The notes: generated by a model not told the origin, from the sequence alone. 64,000 nt of DNA from Duganella sp. BJB476 (GCF_003416895.1 NZ_QVIO01000009.1:1-64000); one strand, 5' to 3'. Shown: positions 1 to 10,285, numbered from the stretch's first letter. Made by a program: numbers and translations.

Positions 1-1297
1 CGGCTCCCCCTCCGCCCCCTGCCCCGCACCGGCACCGAACAAGGCTTGCCGTCGACCACGCCGCAGTTGTTGCGCGGCACGGTCGCGCCGGCGGCCGGCG
101 CCAAGCCTGCCAGGACACCGGCGCTGAACCTGGAATTTTCGCCACGCGACTACATCACTTGCCTGCTGTCGATCGACGCAGAAATCGAACACTGTCTGAT
201 CGTGCAATATCTGTACGCCGCATATTCGCTTGGCGGCCCGCAGGTGCCCGAGGCGTTTCGCGACAGCGTGCGCACCTGGCAGGAGGTGATACTGGGTATC
301 GCCAAGGAGGAGATGGGTCACCTGATCTCGGGGCAAAACTCGCTGCGCCTGATCGGCTCCCCGCTGCACACGGAACGCGAGGATGAGCCCTGGGACTCGT
401 CGTTCTACCCATTCCCGTTCACGCTCGAACCGCTGACGCTCAACTCGCTGGCCAAGTACGTGTACGCCGAATCGCCGGTCGACTGGGACGGCGGCGTGCT
501 GGGCGACGAAATCCGCCTGCGCGTACACGCCCGGGGCGAGGACCCGCAGCAGGTGGCAGCGCTGTTCAACACCCTGATTCCGCTGGTGGCCGATCCCGAC
601 TACCTGCCGGACGCCGCCTTCGACGCCTCGCCCCTGCCGGCCCAGGCCGACTTCGCCGAATGGGGCCGCGGCTACCAGGGCGGTTATCGTGCCCGCCCCA
701 GCGGCCAGCGGCCAGCCGACGCAGACGCCGGACGTGTTGGTGGTGCCGCAGACCTGCTGCGACAACATGGTCGCCGCGCTGCACGCCATCACCCACCAGG
801 GCGAGGCCACCAGCGGCACCACCGCCTCGCACTTCGTGCGCTTCCTGCGCATCTATGTCGAGATGCGCGAGCTGGTCGAGCTCGCGTCGCTGACGGCCGA
901 ACACTGGAACGCCGCCCTGCGCGAACTGCAGCGCGGCACGCACTGGCCCTACCCCTGCGGCGCCGGCTACTTCGGCGTGTCGGCCGTTGGTGATCTGTCG
1001 GCCTGCCACCGCTTCGTCGGCGACGAACAGGGCGCCATGGGCTCGCTCGATGGCGGGGGCGACCGCGCCCGCCAGGCGATCTGGCTGAACGAACGCCATG
1101 TGCACCGGCAGCAGCCCTGCTCGGCCTGCTGGGCGCGCTACCTGTGCGGCGGCGGCTGCCACCACGAGGTGCTGGCGCGCGGGCGCAGCGCCTGCGACTA
1201 CATACGCGGCTGGCTGCACTACACGATAGGCGCGCACCAACGCCTGAGCCAGCTGGCGCCCGACTGGTACGCCGCGCCGACCGGCAAGCCGGACTGA
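1..1297 (+). pseudogene. Chimeric ferritin-like / radical-SAM SPASM fragment, frameshifted, 5' end outside window
   Basis: The frame is open from base 1, so the true start lies upstream. Up to about base 675 it encodes a ferritin-like domain of the VioB/iminophenyl-pyruvate dimer synthase type, with EIEHCLIVQYLY and KEEMGHL helices carrying the acidic and His ligands expected of that fold. Near 675-690 the reading frame shifts by one and the same domain continues (ITHQGEAT, SHFVRFLRIY). Without a break it then runs into a different protein: YPCGAG, ACHRFVGD and a C-x2-C-x5-C-x3-C cluster (CSACWARYLCGGGC), which is the SPASM tail of a QhpD-like radical SAM maturase. The radical SAM core is absent. 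The simplest reading is two neighbouring genes fused by a deletion plus a frameshift. A sequencing error at the shift, or a natural fusion, remain possible. Confidence 0.6.
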
Positions 1298-1302
1298 GCC
1301 CG

Positions 1303-2747
1303 ATGCGCGACGGCGACATCCTGTTCGACGCGCTGGTGATCGGCGCCGGCCTAGCCGGCGTCAGCACCGCGCTACGGCTGCAACAGCTGGGTTACCGCGT
1401 CCTGCTGGTCCAGCGCAGCGCCGTCTGGCCGCGGGCGCAGGTGGGCGAGGCGCTCACGCCCGGCGTGCGCAACATCATCGAACTGCTCGACGTCAACGAC
1501 GCGCTGGCGGCGGTGCCCCACGTCGCCCATGCGGGCAGCCGGGTATTGTGGCGCAGCCGCACGCCCGACCTGCTGCAACAGGCCAGCTCGGCGATCGTCG
1601 ACCGGGGCCACTTCGACGCGGCCTTGCTGGCGTTGGCGCAGCATCGTGGCGTCAAGCTCGAACAGCCGGCCCGTCTGCTGGACCTGGCCGGCGCGGCGGG
1701 CGACTGGCGCGTCAGCCTGCTGTGCGGCCAAGCGCGTAGCCGCCAAGTGCGCGCCCGCTTCATTTTCGACGCCAGCGGCCGCATCGACTGCGCGCCCCGG
1801 CTGGCGGCCTTGTGGAGCGAGGTCGACCAGTCGGCCCTGGCGGAGCTGGACGGCACCACCCAGGCCGAAGCGCTCGAACACGGCTCCCTGCCCGGCGGGC
1901 GCTATCGGCTGATGCTGGTCTGCGATCCGCATGTGGCCCGGCAGGCCACACCGGCCGGGCCGGAGGCCCGCCTGCGCGCCGCCTGCGCGGCCAGCAAGCT
2001 GCTGCGCGCGGCGGCCGAGCTGCCCATGCTGGGCGCGGTGAAAATGTGCTCGGCCACGCCCTACCTGGCGCCCGACAGTTGGCAGGACGGCCGCCTGAAG
2101 CTGGGCGACACGGCCTTCGCGCTCGATCCGGTTTCCTCGTCCGGCGTGGAAAAGGCGATGCGCTTCTCGCAGCAGGCGGCGGTGGCCCTGCATACCGTGC
2201 TGGGAGACGACCGCCCCGGCCGCCGCTGGCCCGCTGCTTCTTCGAGGGCCGGCTGGTGGAGGCCTGCGCGCGCCACGCACACTGGACCGAAGCGTATTAC
2301 GGCCAGGCCTGGTGCGCCGACCAGCCCTTCTGGCAAGCCCGCGAGCGCTGCGAGGCCGGCGGCGGCGGCGCGATGCGGTCGGAACTGCTGGCCGCCCTTT
2401 CCGCGGAGCGCACCCGGCTGGCCGGCTACCAGCCGCCGGAACTCAAGCCGTTGGCGTGGCTAAACCCGGCCCTGCCGCTGCGGTTGCACGGCGGCGCAGC
2501 GATCGTCGAGCTGCCCTGTGTGGTTGAAGATCGGGTGTGCCTGCACCAGGCGCTCGACCACCCCCATCTGGAGCGGCCGCTGGCCTTCCTGGAAAACGAG
2601 GCGCTGTTCCCGCATCTGGCCAGGCTGGCGCAGCCGCTGCCGCTAGCCCAGCTGCTGCAGATGCTGGGGGACGGCATGTCGGGCCACAAGGCCCAGCGCA
2701 TCGCCGTCTGGCTGTGGCAGCGCGGCCTGCTGGAAAGCGTCGGCTGA
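1303..2747 (+). pseudogene. FAD-dependent halogenase/monooxygenase-like protein (LodB/QhpG type), frameshifted
   Basis: ATG at 1303 lies 6 nt after the previous stop. The protein starts with a Rossmann FAD site (VIGAGLAGVSTALRL), then GEALTPGV and RGHFDAALL, and later GDTAFALDPVSSSGVEKA, the FAD-binding segment of the tryptophan-halogenase/flavin-monooxygenase family. Around 2205-2225 the frame changes. The C-terminal part (ARCFFEGRLVEACARHAHW through GLLESVG) continues in another frame to the stop at 2747. Flavoproteins of this group (LodB, QhpG) modify a tryptophan during cysteine tryptophylquinone formation, which fits the QhpD-like SPASM tail just upstream. Family assignment is good, the exact role is inferred. 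As written the gene is broken. Confidence 0.6.
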
Positions 2748-3107
2748 GGCGCGTGTCGTCGCATTGGATGCACCACACCAACAGGCACTTCTTCATTACT
2801 CATGCGAAACTGTGACGGCTGAGTGCGAGCGGTTCGTCACTGTACGTCCAGTTCGCTCACAGCCATGCAGCACAAGGCGATTATGTATTCTGCCGCTTGC
2901 GCCAGCTAAGCCATCCCTTCAATTGTATAACAGCCGCTCACGCTTGCTTTCGTTGGCGAGTTGCGATGTTCGTATTGTTAACTAAAACATTTTACCCATC
3001 AATCTATGCTGCGAGTGCCATTGGTGCCAGTAACCAGCTACCACGCTCGACATGGTCGCCTTCGGCTCAGGCTTCCGATTTATCCACATCATTGAAGGGT
3101 ATTGAAA
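2748..3107. other. Intergenic region, no feature recognised
   Basis: About 360 bases between the broken flavoprotein gene and the small secreted protein. Short frames exist, but none has a ribosome binding site with a plausible protein. It presumably holds the promoter of the next gene. I could not point to one. Confidence 0.4.
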
Positions 3108-3470
3108 ATGAATAACAGCAAAATCATTGGCAAAAAGACGATGTTCGCCGCAGTCGTGGTTGCTGCTTTGACGGCAGGCTCCGCTAGCGCCGATGAGACT
3201 CCTCCTGGTGCCAATAATGCCCATACGCCGGGAACTACACCGACCAGCACTACGCTGATGGGACAGAACTTCACCAAGGGTTGCGTGCGGTTCTATGTGA
3301 ATGGTCAGCGGGATGTTCAGGCCGGCAAGAGCTCTAACTTTGGTACGGTGGCCGCGAATAAGCAGTTCATGGCTTCCGTTTATCAGAATGGTTGCGGCGG
3401 CGCCGCCGTCAAGAACGTCTGGTTCAAGACGTCGGGCGCACAAGCGACGAATTGGTGGACGATTCGATAA
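3108..3470 (+). CDS. Small secreted protein of unknown function
   Basis: ATG at 3108 is chosen because AAGGG sits 8 nt upstream; an in-frame TTG lies two codons earlier. The product is 120 residues with a clear Sec signal peptide: basic MNNSKIIGKK, hydrophobic FAAVVVAALTAG, likely cleavage after SASA. The mature part is polar, rich in Thr, Asn and Gly, and has two cysteines that could pair. It lies 150 nt upstream of a large membrane protein on the same strand, so the two may be co-expressed. I do not recognise the family. Confidence 0.6.
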   Translation: MNNSKIIGKKTMFAAVVVAALTAGSASADETPPGANNAHTPGTTPTSTTLMGQNFTKGCVRFYVNGQRDVQAGKSSNFGTVAANKQFMASVYQNGCGGAAVKNVWFKTSGAQATNWWTIR

Positions 3471-3619
3471 GCAAGCCCTGCTTAGATAAACACTTGCTCC
3501 GGGTGCTCATTTCGCTGCGCCTGCCGAATGGTCCTTCCTGTCTTTGCCGTGGTGGGGTTGCGTCGGGACTGTCCGATGAGACGCTTTAGGTCTCCCAACA
3601 GCCGAGCAAGACCTTAACG

Positions 3620-5320
3620 ATGACATACGAATTCAATTCGGGCGATAACACCGCCAACGACTACCCCAACCCTTTTAAGACAGAGAACTGGTTTTTGCTC
3701 TTGTCCTTCCTCGCGCTGACCGCCGGCGCCGTCGCCATCTTGTTTGATGCGCGAACCTACTTTCATGACCGCGAAGATAAAGTGGCAGCGATCGCGGTCA
3801 TCCTCGCAGCCACCCTTTTCGGCATCGCTATAAAGTTCCTGATTCAAGCGCTGTCGCAGATTCGTTTTTACTTTGGACGCAAGTATCCAATGGGATTGGC
3901 TGACGAAGTACCTGCGAACAGCTACGGCCTGGCGAAAGGCGGAACGGATGTGATCGATATGCTGCGCCAGGGTGTTGTTGAGTTCGCTGAGCCGCAAGGT
4001 CCATTGAATGGTGTTTTGTATGCCCTGATTAAGCCGCTGATCACGGCACCACCTCCCATCCAGGCGGCCGCAGTTCAGCACTTCCATGCGGGAATCGCGA
4101 TGACAGGAATCCTGTTGTCGATGGCTGCGTCCTATTTTTTCGCTGCAGGGACAGAGTACGAAGGCGTGATCTCGTGGATGTATCTGCCGATGACGGGCCT
4201 GTCGCTTCTGACACCCTTCATGAAGTCAGCGGCGGAAGACTTCAATACGCAGGAGGTGGCCAACTCCGACAAGATGCTGTGGAAGTTGATCGGCCTCGTT
4301 ACGTATGCGATTCTGGCGCCAGTCCTTGTGCCCCGCTATTTACCGGCGTTGCATGTCCCGCCGCTGTGGATTGCGCCGCTGCTGCTGTTGACGACGTCGA
4401 TGGTAGCATCGGTAATCTTTCTAGTGTCGCTGTTGTCCCAACTGGACAATGTGGAACAGACCAGTGTCTCGGTAGAGCAAACCACGATTTCCATGAACTG
4501 CCATCCGGCCCAACTGTGGCCCAAGCTCAGTCGCGATATGCAGGACAGCTGGGTGGGCGGTATCCCGAACCGTGTCTACGGTAACGTTATCCCCGGCATG
4601 ACCAATTCGGAGCGTGCCTCGTTCCAAGGTTATATCCTCGAGGAGACTCAACCTTCTGCATTTTTGAACATGAGTGCCGAGAGCGTGAGCGACAAAGTAG
4701 GTAGCCGTCATCGTCGCTACCTGATCGCGCTAGGCGCTTGGGGACTCGTCTTAAGTGTCCTGGCTGCGTCGGTTGGCGCGTACTATGCGCCGCTGTTTGT
4801 CGATATGCAGCGTATGGAGATTTTACGTGTTCTGCTCGTCGTCATAGCTCTCGGCGTTGCAATGGTACTGGCGTTCCGGATTGGCCATCTGTTGTGGTCC
4901 CGCATGTACTTCAAGTCACGCTTGATCTTGGTCGGGATTGAAGGAACATTCCAGACTGGCGAAATGCGCATCGGTAACCAGTTCAGTGGAAATGTGCAGT
5001 CGCATGCGACAGTCACGCGAGTGCAAGATGCAACGCTGCGCATGTGGGTCTCTGACATTGTCACCGTGTCTTTCGGCAAAGCAGGAAAACGTTTCGTTAT
5101 GGCGCTGGCGCCGGCAGATGGCTTCGCCAGGGCGACTGTGAGCGGACTGAAGGAGTTCGCGATGAGCCAGAGTGCCGTTATCGCGCCGACGTCAACTGCC
5201 GATGTCGAGGTTGCCAAGTCGATCGGTCGAATGAATGAAGCGCTCGGTCCTTCGTTCGGCGGCACGATTCTGGGTGCTTCCACTGGCAACCGTGTATTGG
5301 CGCCGAATACGGTGCAATGA
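3620..5320 (+). CDS. Polytopic inner-membrane protein of unknown function
   Basis: 566 residues. Hydrophobic segments lie near residues 23-42, 53-75, 157-177, 184-202, 224-240, 249-270, 373-396 and 404-426, so about eight membrane helices. There is a soluble middle section (about 275-370) and a C-terminal cytoplasmic or periplasmic tail of roughly 135 residues. No catalytic or nucleotide-binding motif is visible. No strong Shine-Dalgarno precedes the ATG at 3620, but the frame and composition are those of a real protein. GC content and codon use are lower than in the signalling genes further on, and IS debris follows, so it probably belongs to transferred DNA. Function unknown. Confidence 0.6.
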   Translation: MTYEFNSGDNTANDYPNPFKTENWFLLLSFLALTAGAVAILFDARTYFHDREDKVAAIAVILAATLFGIAIKFLIQALSQIRFYFGRKYPMGLADEVPANSYGLAKGGTDVIDMLRQGVVEFAEPQGPLNGVLYALIKPLITAPPPIQAAAVQHFHAGIAMTGILLSMAASYFFAAGTEYEGVISWMYLPMTGLSLLTPFMKSAAEDFNTQEVANSDKMLWKLIGLVTYAILAPVLVPRYLPALHVPPLWIAPLLLLTTSMVASVIFLVSLLSQLDNVEQTSVSVEQTTISMNCHPAQLWPKLSRDMQDSWVGGIPNRVYGNVIPGMTNSERASFQGYILEETQPSAFLNMSAESVSDKVGSRHRRYLIALGAWGLVLSVLAASVGAYYAPLFVDMQRMEILRVLLVVIALGVAMVLAFRIGHLLWSRMYFKSRLILVGIEGTFQTGEMRIGNQFSGNVQSHATVTRVQDATLRMWVSDIVTVSFGKAGKRFVMALAPADGFARATVSGLKEFAMSQSAVIAPTSTADVEVAKSIGRMNEALGPSFGGTILGASTGNRVLAPNTVQ

Positions 5321-5434
5321 GCTGCATCCAAAACGGGGTTGCATGTGCACCACTCGGGCATACCATGAATTTACTGAAGCGGCGACGAACGAACGTCGCT
5401 TTAGCTCTCACTATCGACTGACGGAAAATGAATC

Positions 5435-5587
5435 ATGGCTCACTTTTTGATGGACCACTGGCAGATAGTAACGCTGGTTTTGATGTTGATGTTTGGCGGC
5501 AGCGTTTGTACGGATGAACTGCCAGAAGAGGATGATTGGCATGCCCACCCAATGAATAAGGAGGGCATGAACTGGATGGGTGATTGA
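5435..5587 (+). CDS. Possible 50-residue single-pass membrane protein
   Basis: A short frame following the large membrane protein. It begins MAHFLMDHWQIVTLVLMLMF, giving one hydrophobic helix, then an acidic segment (DELPEEDDWHAH) and a Met/Asn-rich tail ending in GD. The arrangement of one helix plus a charged tail looks selected rather than random. A weak purine stretch (CGGAAA) lies about 11 nt upstream. It may be the third gene of an operon with the two preceding genes. Unrecognised. Confidence 0.35.
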   Translation: MAHFLMDHWQIVTLVLMLMFGGSVCTDELPEEDDWHAHPMNKEGMNWMGD

Positions 5588-6029
5588 TCCCTCTCGTTGG
5601 TGGTGGGGATGATCGGATGATTGCAGTACGACGATGCGCCTCAGGCTGTACGGTCGACATGTACCCAGCACCGACGAGAGCAAGGCGCTGGCACAAAGCT
5701 GGTTCCACGTTGGCCAGGCAGCGATCAGGGCAAAAAGAAAAGCCGCAGCTTCCACAGGATCATCCTCAGGTTACCTGGTCGAAGGTGTGTAAGGTGAAGC
5801 CGTCCGTCCGTGCGAGTCTGCCCTCGTTTCTTGGCGCATCAGCGTAGGTCGAAGTGTTGGTTTGTGGATTCTGTGAGGTAAGCGAACATGGTACGATCAG
5901 CAGTCCTGTCCGGTTCGATCTAACGATGATACGTCGATTTCTTGTCAATACCTTCCCGCGTTTGTCGATTTTCCTGGGCCGACCGTCTGAGTACGCTCGG
6001 TCGGCACACGCCGCCTGTGCAGGAAGAGG
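5588..6029. other. Intergenic region, no intact gene
   Basis: About 440 bases with several short overlapping frames on both strands and none convincing. The right part may include more of the decayed IS110 transposase that becomes recognisable from about 6030. Confidence 0.4.
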
Positions 6030-6350
6030 ACGTTGACGGCATTCGGATTGAATGGATTGGCTGTATCGCCGATGTCGGGAAAGGTACCCGAGGGCCATAT
6101 CATGCCCAAGTCTTCCCGTGCCGTCAGGGACCTGGCTCGCAAACGTATGCAGCTGGTCGATATGAGAACCGCGAATATTCTTTCAATTGAGATCTGCATG
6201 GCACAGCAAACAGGTTGCTACCTTACCTGCAGAGAAATCAAGCTACTGACCGAACTAGACGTCGACAGCATGCCATGCCTATCGGCTCGGTCGAAGCAAG
6301 CGGCATGAAGGCTAACTTGGCTATTATTCGGGCCTTGCTGTCAATCGTCG
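6030..6350 (+). pseudogene. IS110-family transposase remnant
   Basis: A stretch without a proper start encodes GKVPEGHIMPK, AVRDLARKRMQLVDMRTA, NILSIEICMAQQTG and TELDVDSMP. These match the order of the central region of IS110-family DEDD transposases (YIMPK..RAVRDLARKR..L...RTANILSIEN...RQTG). After DVDSMP the frame shifts, and the next frame gives MKANLAIIRALLSIV, the typical following segment. Both ends of the gene are missing. It is a dead fragment and marks the area as insertion-sequence debris. Confidence 0.6.
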
Positions 6351-6596
6351 GCGCTTTGGCGCCACCCATTGTCGGCGTAATGGCGCCACTTAGGCCATTC
6401 GTTTTGGGGCTCAAACTGGGTTGTAAGAATGCGTGATTTCGGGCGATTTTGCAATACCGATCTCAGCCGAAATAGCGTGTATTTTGGGTGGGGATTTTTT
6501 GGCCGATTGTCGAATCCATTTAATAACGCGACTGCACAACAAAAAACGCGACTGACCGAAAGTTCAGATCCGCAGTCCTGCTGAGGTACACTGCCC

Positions 6597-7556
6597 TTGC
6601 CGAACTTCCGCTTTCGGCCAAAGCCGCCGAACGTGCTCGACTACCCTGCGCCCGACCTTATGCTCATCCGAACCCTAGTTAACGCCGCGCTGAAGCGCAC
6701 AATACGGCACTTGTGGGATGATCTGCCCACCGTCGGCGCCATGCGTAAGACGTATATGGACGCTGACCGTCTGGGCGCGATTGGCCGTAAGCGCATGGCC
6801 GTGACGTTGGATGACGTCGGCGGCGTGCGCGTGGAATGGATAGGGCCGCAGCACCTAGCGCGTGAGGGCATGGTTGTTCACCTGCACGGCGGCGGCTTCG
6901 CGATGCGCCCGACGTTGACGGACCGGCGCTTCGGCGGGTGGCTAGCGGGTAAGCTGGGCCGGCCGGTCTTGCTGGTACCCTACCGCCTCGCCCCCGAGTT
7001 CCCGTTCCCGGCCGGGCTCGACGATTGCTCCGCTGTTTATGCGGGCTTACTGGCCGCCGGCGTCCCGGCAACCAGGATCGTCGTGACCGGCCACTCAGCC
7101 GGCGGTAACCTGGCGCTGGCCATGCTAATGCGCGCGCGCCGCGTCGGCCTGCCGCAGCCGGGCGGCGCGATCCTAATGTCTGCGCCAATCGACCTGACGG
7201 CTGCAAGTCCGTCCGTTGCGGCGAATGCGACCAAGGATTGCATGATGGGGCCGAACGCTTGGCCATGGACGTGGCAGGTCTACCTCGGCGCTATACCGCC
7301 CGACCATCCGGACGCCTCGCCGCTGCTGGGCGACTGGGCCGGTCTGGCGCCGATCCACCTGCATGTCTCCAGCCAGGAAATCCTGCTTGACGACAGCCGA
7401 CGCGGCGCCGAACTTGCGCGCACTGCTAACACGCCAGTGCGCCTGACGATATGGCACGACGTGCCGCACAGTTTTTACTTCATGGAGTTTTTGGCGGAGG
7501 CCAGGCGCTGCCGCGCCGATATGCTGGCATTCGTCCGCAGCGTGCTGCGATGCTAG
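6597..7556 (+). CDS. Alpha/beta hydrolase, hormone-sensitive-lipase-like esterase
   Basis: 319 residues. The HGGGF oxyanion motif is near residue 98 and the nucleophile elbow GHSAGG near 164. Asp and His of the triad are probably in the LLDDSR and DVPHSFYF segments. This is the family IV (HSL) esterase/lipase pattern, acting on short-chain esters. No signal peptide, so probably cytoplasmic. The TTG at 6597 is supported by TGAGGT 9 nt upstream; ATG at 6660 is the alternative and would remove 21 residues. It stands alone between insertion-sequence remnants, so its genomic setting is accessory. Confidence 0.8.
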   Translation: MPNFRFRPKPPNVLDYPAPDLMLIRTLVNAALKRTIRHLWDDLPTVGAMRKTYMDADRLGAIGRKRMAVTLDDVGGVRVEWIGPQHLAREGMVVHLHGGGFAMRPTLTDRRFGGWLAGKLGRPVLLVPYRLAPEFPFPAGLDDCSAVYAGLLAAGVPATRIVVTGHSAGGNLALAMLMRARRVGLPQPGGAILMSAPIDLTAASPSVAANATKDCMMGPNAWPWTWQVYLGAIPPDHPDASPLLGDWAGLAPIHLHVSSQEILLDDSRRGAELARTANTPVRLTIWHDVPHSFYFMEFLAEARRCRADMLAFVRSVLRC

Positions 7557-7855
7557 CCACTGTCTGCAATGGGTGGAAGCGGCCGGTTACGTAATGGCGT
7601 CCAGGAGAGTCCGACTGATTGCGGACCGCGCCAACCTAGTCGCTAATTCGATGTGTATCCGGACCTCGCCGCGAAGTTTCGTGGAAGCAGTCGTATCAAT
7701 AGATGGAATTGACACCGATTGGCCGGAATCCGTCAACAAGGCCGCTGGGGAGTGGTGTTCCCCAGTGGCGGCCGACGGCAATGCGGGGTCTGGGGCGACG
7801 TCCCAGGGCGCGAATCGCGCTGGAGCGGCCGCTCACATTGCCGTGCAGTTTGCGA

Positions 7856-8222
7856 TCAGGATGCGCCGGGCCTGCCGGTCTTCGCGGCCGGCGGCCTCGA
7901 TTTCTCCGAAGCCGGCTTCAAGCTTCGGTAGCTATCCCCGTCGAGTTCGATCTTGTAGGCACCGTGGCGTAGGCGGTCGAGAGTGGCGGCTGCGATCATC
8001 TTGTTGGCCGGGAAGGCCGCACCCCATTCTTCGAGATCGAGATTGGACGTCAGGACCGTCGCCGTCCTCTCGTAGCGCTCGGCGATCAGGTCATGGAAGT
8101 CCTCGTCCTCCGGCGGGCGAAGTGGTTTGAGTCCGAAGTCATCGATCAGCAGCTGCGGCACCTTGGCCAGGTAGTTGAAGCGCCGCTCGTACGTGCCCAT
8201 CGTCTGCGCGGTGCGCAGGCTG
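7856..8222 (-). pseudogene. istB: IS21-family IstB helper ATPase, C-terminal fragment
   Basis: On the minus strand the frame reads YERRFNYLAKVPQLLIDDFG then KPLRPPEDEDFHDLIAERYE, ERTATVLTSNL and AATLDRLRHGAYKIELDG. This is the second half of IstB, with the Walker B-like LLIDDFG. The Walker A half and istA are missing. The fragment stops abruptly at about 8222, where plus-strand IS66 transposase sequence begins. It is therefore the truncated end of an IS21 element. Confidence 0.75.
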
Positions 8223-9458
8223 CCCGAGCATCTGCCACGTGACGAGAAAGTGTATGTGCCCACGGCCGATGCCTGCCCGGTCTGTGGTGGCGGCCTGCGG
8301 CCGCTGGGCGAGGACGTGGCCGAGCAATTGGAGTTCGTACCGGCCAGCTTCTGTGTGATCCGCCATGTACGCCCCAAGCTGGCATGCGCCTGCTGCGACG
8401 CCATCGTCCAGGCGCCGGCGCCAAGCCGGCCCATCGAGCGCGGCATCGCCGGCCCTGGCTTGCTGGCGCACATTCTTGTGGCGAAGTTCGCCGATCATCA
8501 GCCGCTGTACCGTCAATCCGTGATCTACGCTCGCGAAGGTGTTGACCTGGACCGCGCCTTGCTGGCCAGTTGGGTCGGCGCAGCCAGCGCGTTGCTGCGT
8601 CCGTTGGTCGATGCCATTCGACGTCATGTGCTGACGGCATCGAAACTGCATGCTGATGACACCCCGATCCCGGTGCTGGCGCCCGGCAACGGCAAGACTA
8701 AGACTGCGCGCCTGTGGACCTATGTGCGCGACGACCGGCCAGCCGGCGACGCGACACCACCTGCGGTATGGTTTACCTACACGCCCGACCGCAAAGGCAT
8801 CCATCCACAGACCCACCTGCCCAAGTTTGAAGGCGTGCTGCAAGCTGATGCCTATGCCGGCTTCAACGCCTTGTTCGAGGATGGTACGATTTGCGAAGCT
8901 GCTTGCTGGGCGCATGCACGCCGAAAATTTTACGACTTGCATGCAGCGCGCCCGTCACCCTTAACTACCGAAGCGCTACGGCGCATCGGCGAGCTGTATG
9001 CGATCGAGGAAGGCATACGCGGCAAGCCACCTGACGAGCGGTGCACTGCTCGTCAGCAGCATGCCAGGCCACTGCTCGACGACCTCGAACGATGGCTGCA
9101 AACCGCGCTCGCTACGCTGTCGTGCAAATCCGATACGGCGGCCGCCATCCTTTACTCGCTCAAGCTTTGGCCGGCGCTGCTGCGGTACTGCGACGACGGC
9201 GCCATCGAGATTGATAACTCGGCCGCCGAACGCGCCTTGCGTGGCATTGCTATTGGGCGCCGTAACTACCTGTTTGCTGGCGCCGACAGCGGCGGCGAAC
9301 GCGCTGCCGCGATCTACTCGCTGATCGGAACGGCTAAGCTGAACGCTGTCGACCCCGAAGCCTGGTTGCGTCACGTGTTGACGCAAATCGCCGATCATCC
9401 CGTCAACCGGGTTGAGGATTTCTTGCCTTGGAAATGCAACTTACCGGCAGCCCTTTGA
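8222..9458 (+). pseudogene. tnpC: IS66-family transposase TnpC, 5'-truncated
   Basis: From about 8222 (LPEHLPRDE) to the stop the protein follows TnpC. It has a zinc-finger-like region (CPVCGG ... CACC), the HADDTP first aspartate, QADAYAGF second aspartate, EAACWAHARRKFYD, and EIDNSAAERALRGIAIGRRN containing the catalytic glutamate, then the IS66 C-terminal GTAKLNAVDPEAWL segment. The N-terminal part and the usual tnpA and tnpB genes are gone. The open frame seems to start at 8175, but those first codons come from the antisense of istB. Non-functional without its head and partners. Confidence 0.8.
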
Positions 9459-9518
9459 GCTATGCCACTTCCCAGCGGGTTGATGCAATCATCGATTATC
9501 AAAAAGTCCGTAAGAAAA

Positions 9519-9525
9519 CGCTTAC
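9519..9525. repeat. Right terminal inverted repeat of the IS66 element
   Basis: CGCTTAC, the reverse complement of the GTAAGCG start typical of IS66-family ends, lies 61 nt after the tnpC stop. The left end was lost with the 5' truncation, so the 8-bp target duplication cannot be checked. The junction is 4 nt from the stop codon of the serine hydrolase remnant. Confidence 0.5.
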
Positions 9526-9529
9526 TACA

Positions 9530-10285
9530 TTAATAGCGCCAATTCCAAATCAAAAAACTTCCCTGCCAAGCTACGGCCGTGGCCCTTAAACACGCCAAGG
9601 CAAGCGCCATGGAGTGAACCCGGCTCACCAACGACGCCTCCCGATTGGGCCAAGTTAGCCATACAGCCCGGAGCGCAACGGTCGTGCCGCCCACCGCGAG
9701 CCATGCCAAGATCTGAACTACGCGCAAGAGTATGGCGCAGGTGGGCAATGCAATGAACAGGGAGTTATTCAAGTAGGCCAGCAAAATGCCACCATACAAA
9801 GCCCATGGCAGCAATGACAGCAACCCGGCCAAGCGCATGTGGTTCCTGGCCGTACGCAACACCGGCGACAGAGCGGCTTGTGGGCCAGATCGTATGCGCC
9901 AAATAACGGACAACGGCCACATCAGAACGCTTAGCAACACTGTAGCAATCGACAAGACCAAGACGGGAAGCATCACCAGCTTATGCTGATACCAGGACAC
10001 CTTTTGCATGATCTGCATCGGGTCCCCGTTTCTGCTCATCTCCCAATCGCCTTGCGCATTCTTGAGAAAGTAGCGGCGACGAAGCGGGTTTGCCGCGTTT
10101 TGCCACACGCCTGGCTCCACTTCATGCCACTCGACAGGTTTGCCATTCGATCCACGCACTGTGTCAATCACGAGTGTTCCGGGCTCCACCATGTGCACGA
10201 CGTTTTGATCGAGCAAGAATGGCAAAGACAGCGGGCTCGATTCAAACCGCCGAGTGGTACGGTAGCAGGGCTTTGAGTTCTTCAA
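9530..10285 (-). pseudogene. Serine hydrolase (beta-lactamase-related), C-terminal membrane portion only
   Basis: About 250 residues on the minus strand correspond to the tail of large class-C-type serine hydrolases. A lipocalin-like stretch (PVEWHEVEPGVWQ, RRRYFLKNAQGDWE, QKVSWYQHK) is followed by four hydrophobic helices. The catalytic N-terminal domain with SxxK and YxN is absent. The frame begins at a TTG without ribosome binding site, right after an unrelated scrap ending at 10267-10329. The IS66 end abuts the 3' end, so the gene appears cut at the front and bordered by an IS at the back. Confidence 0.6.
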
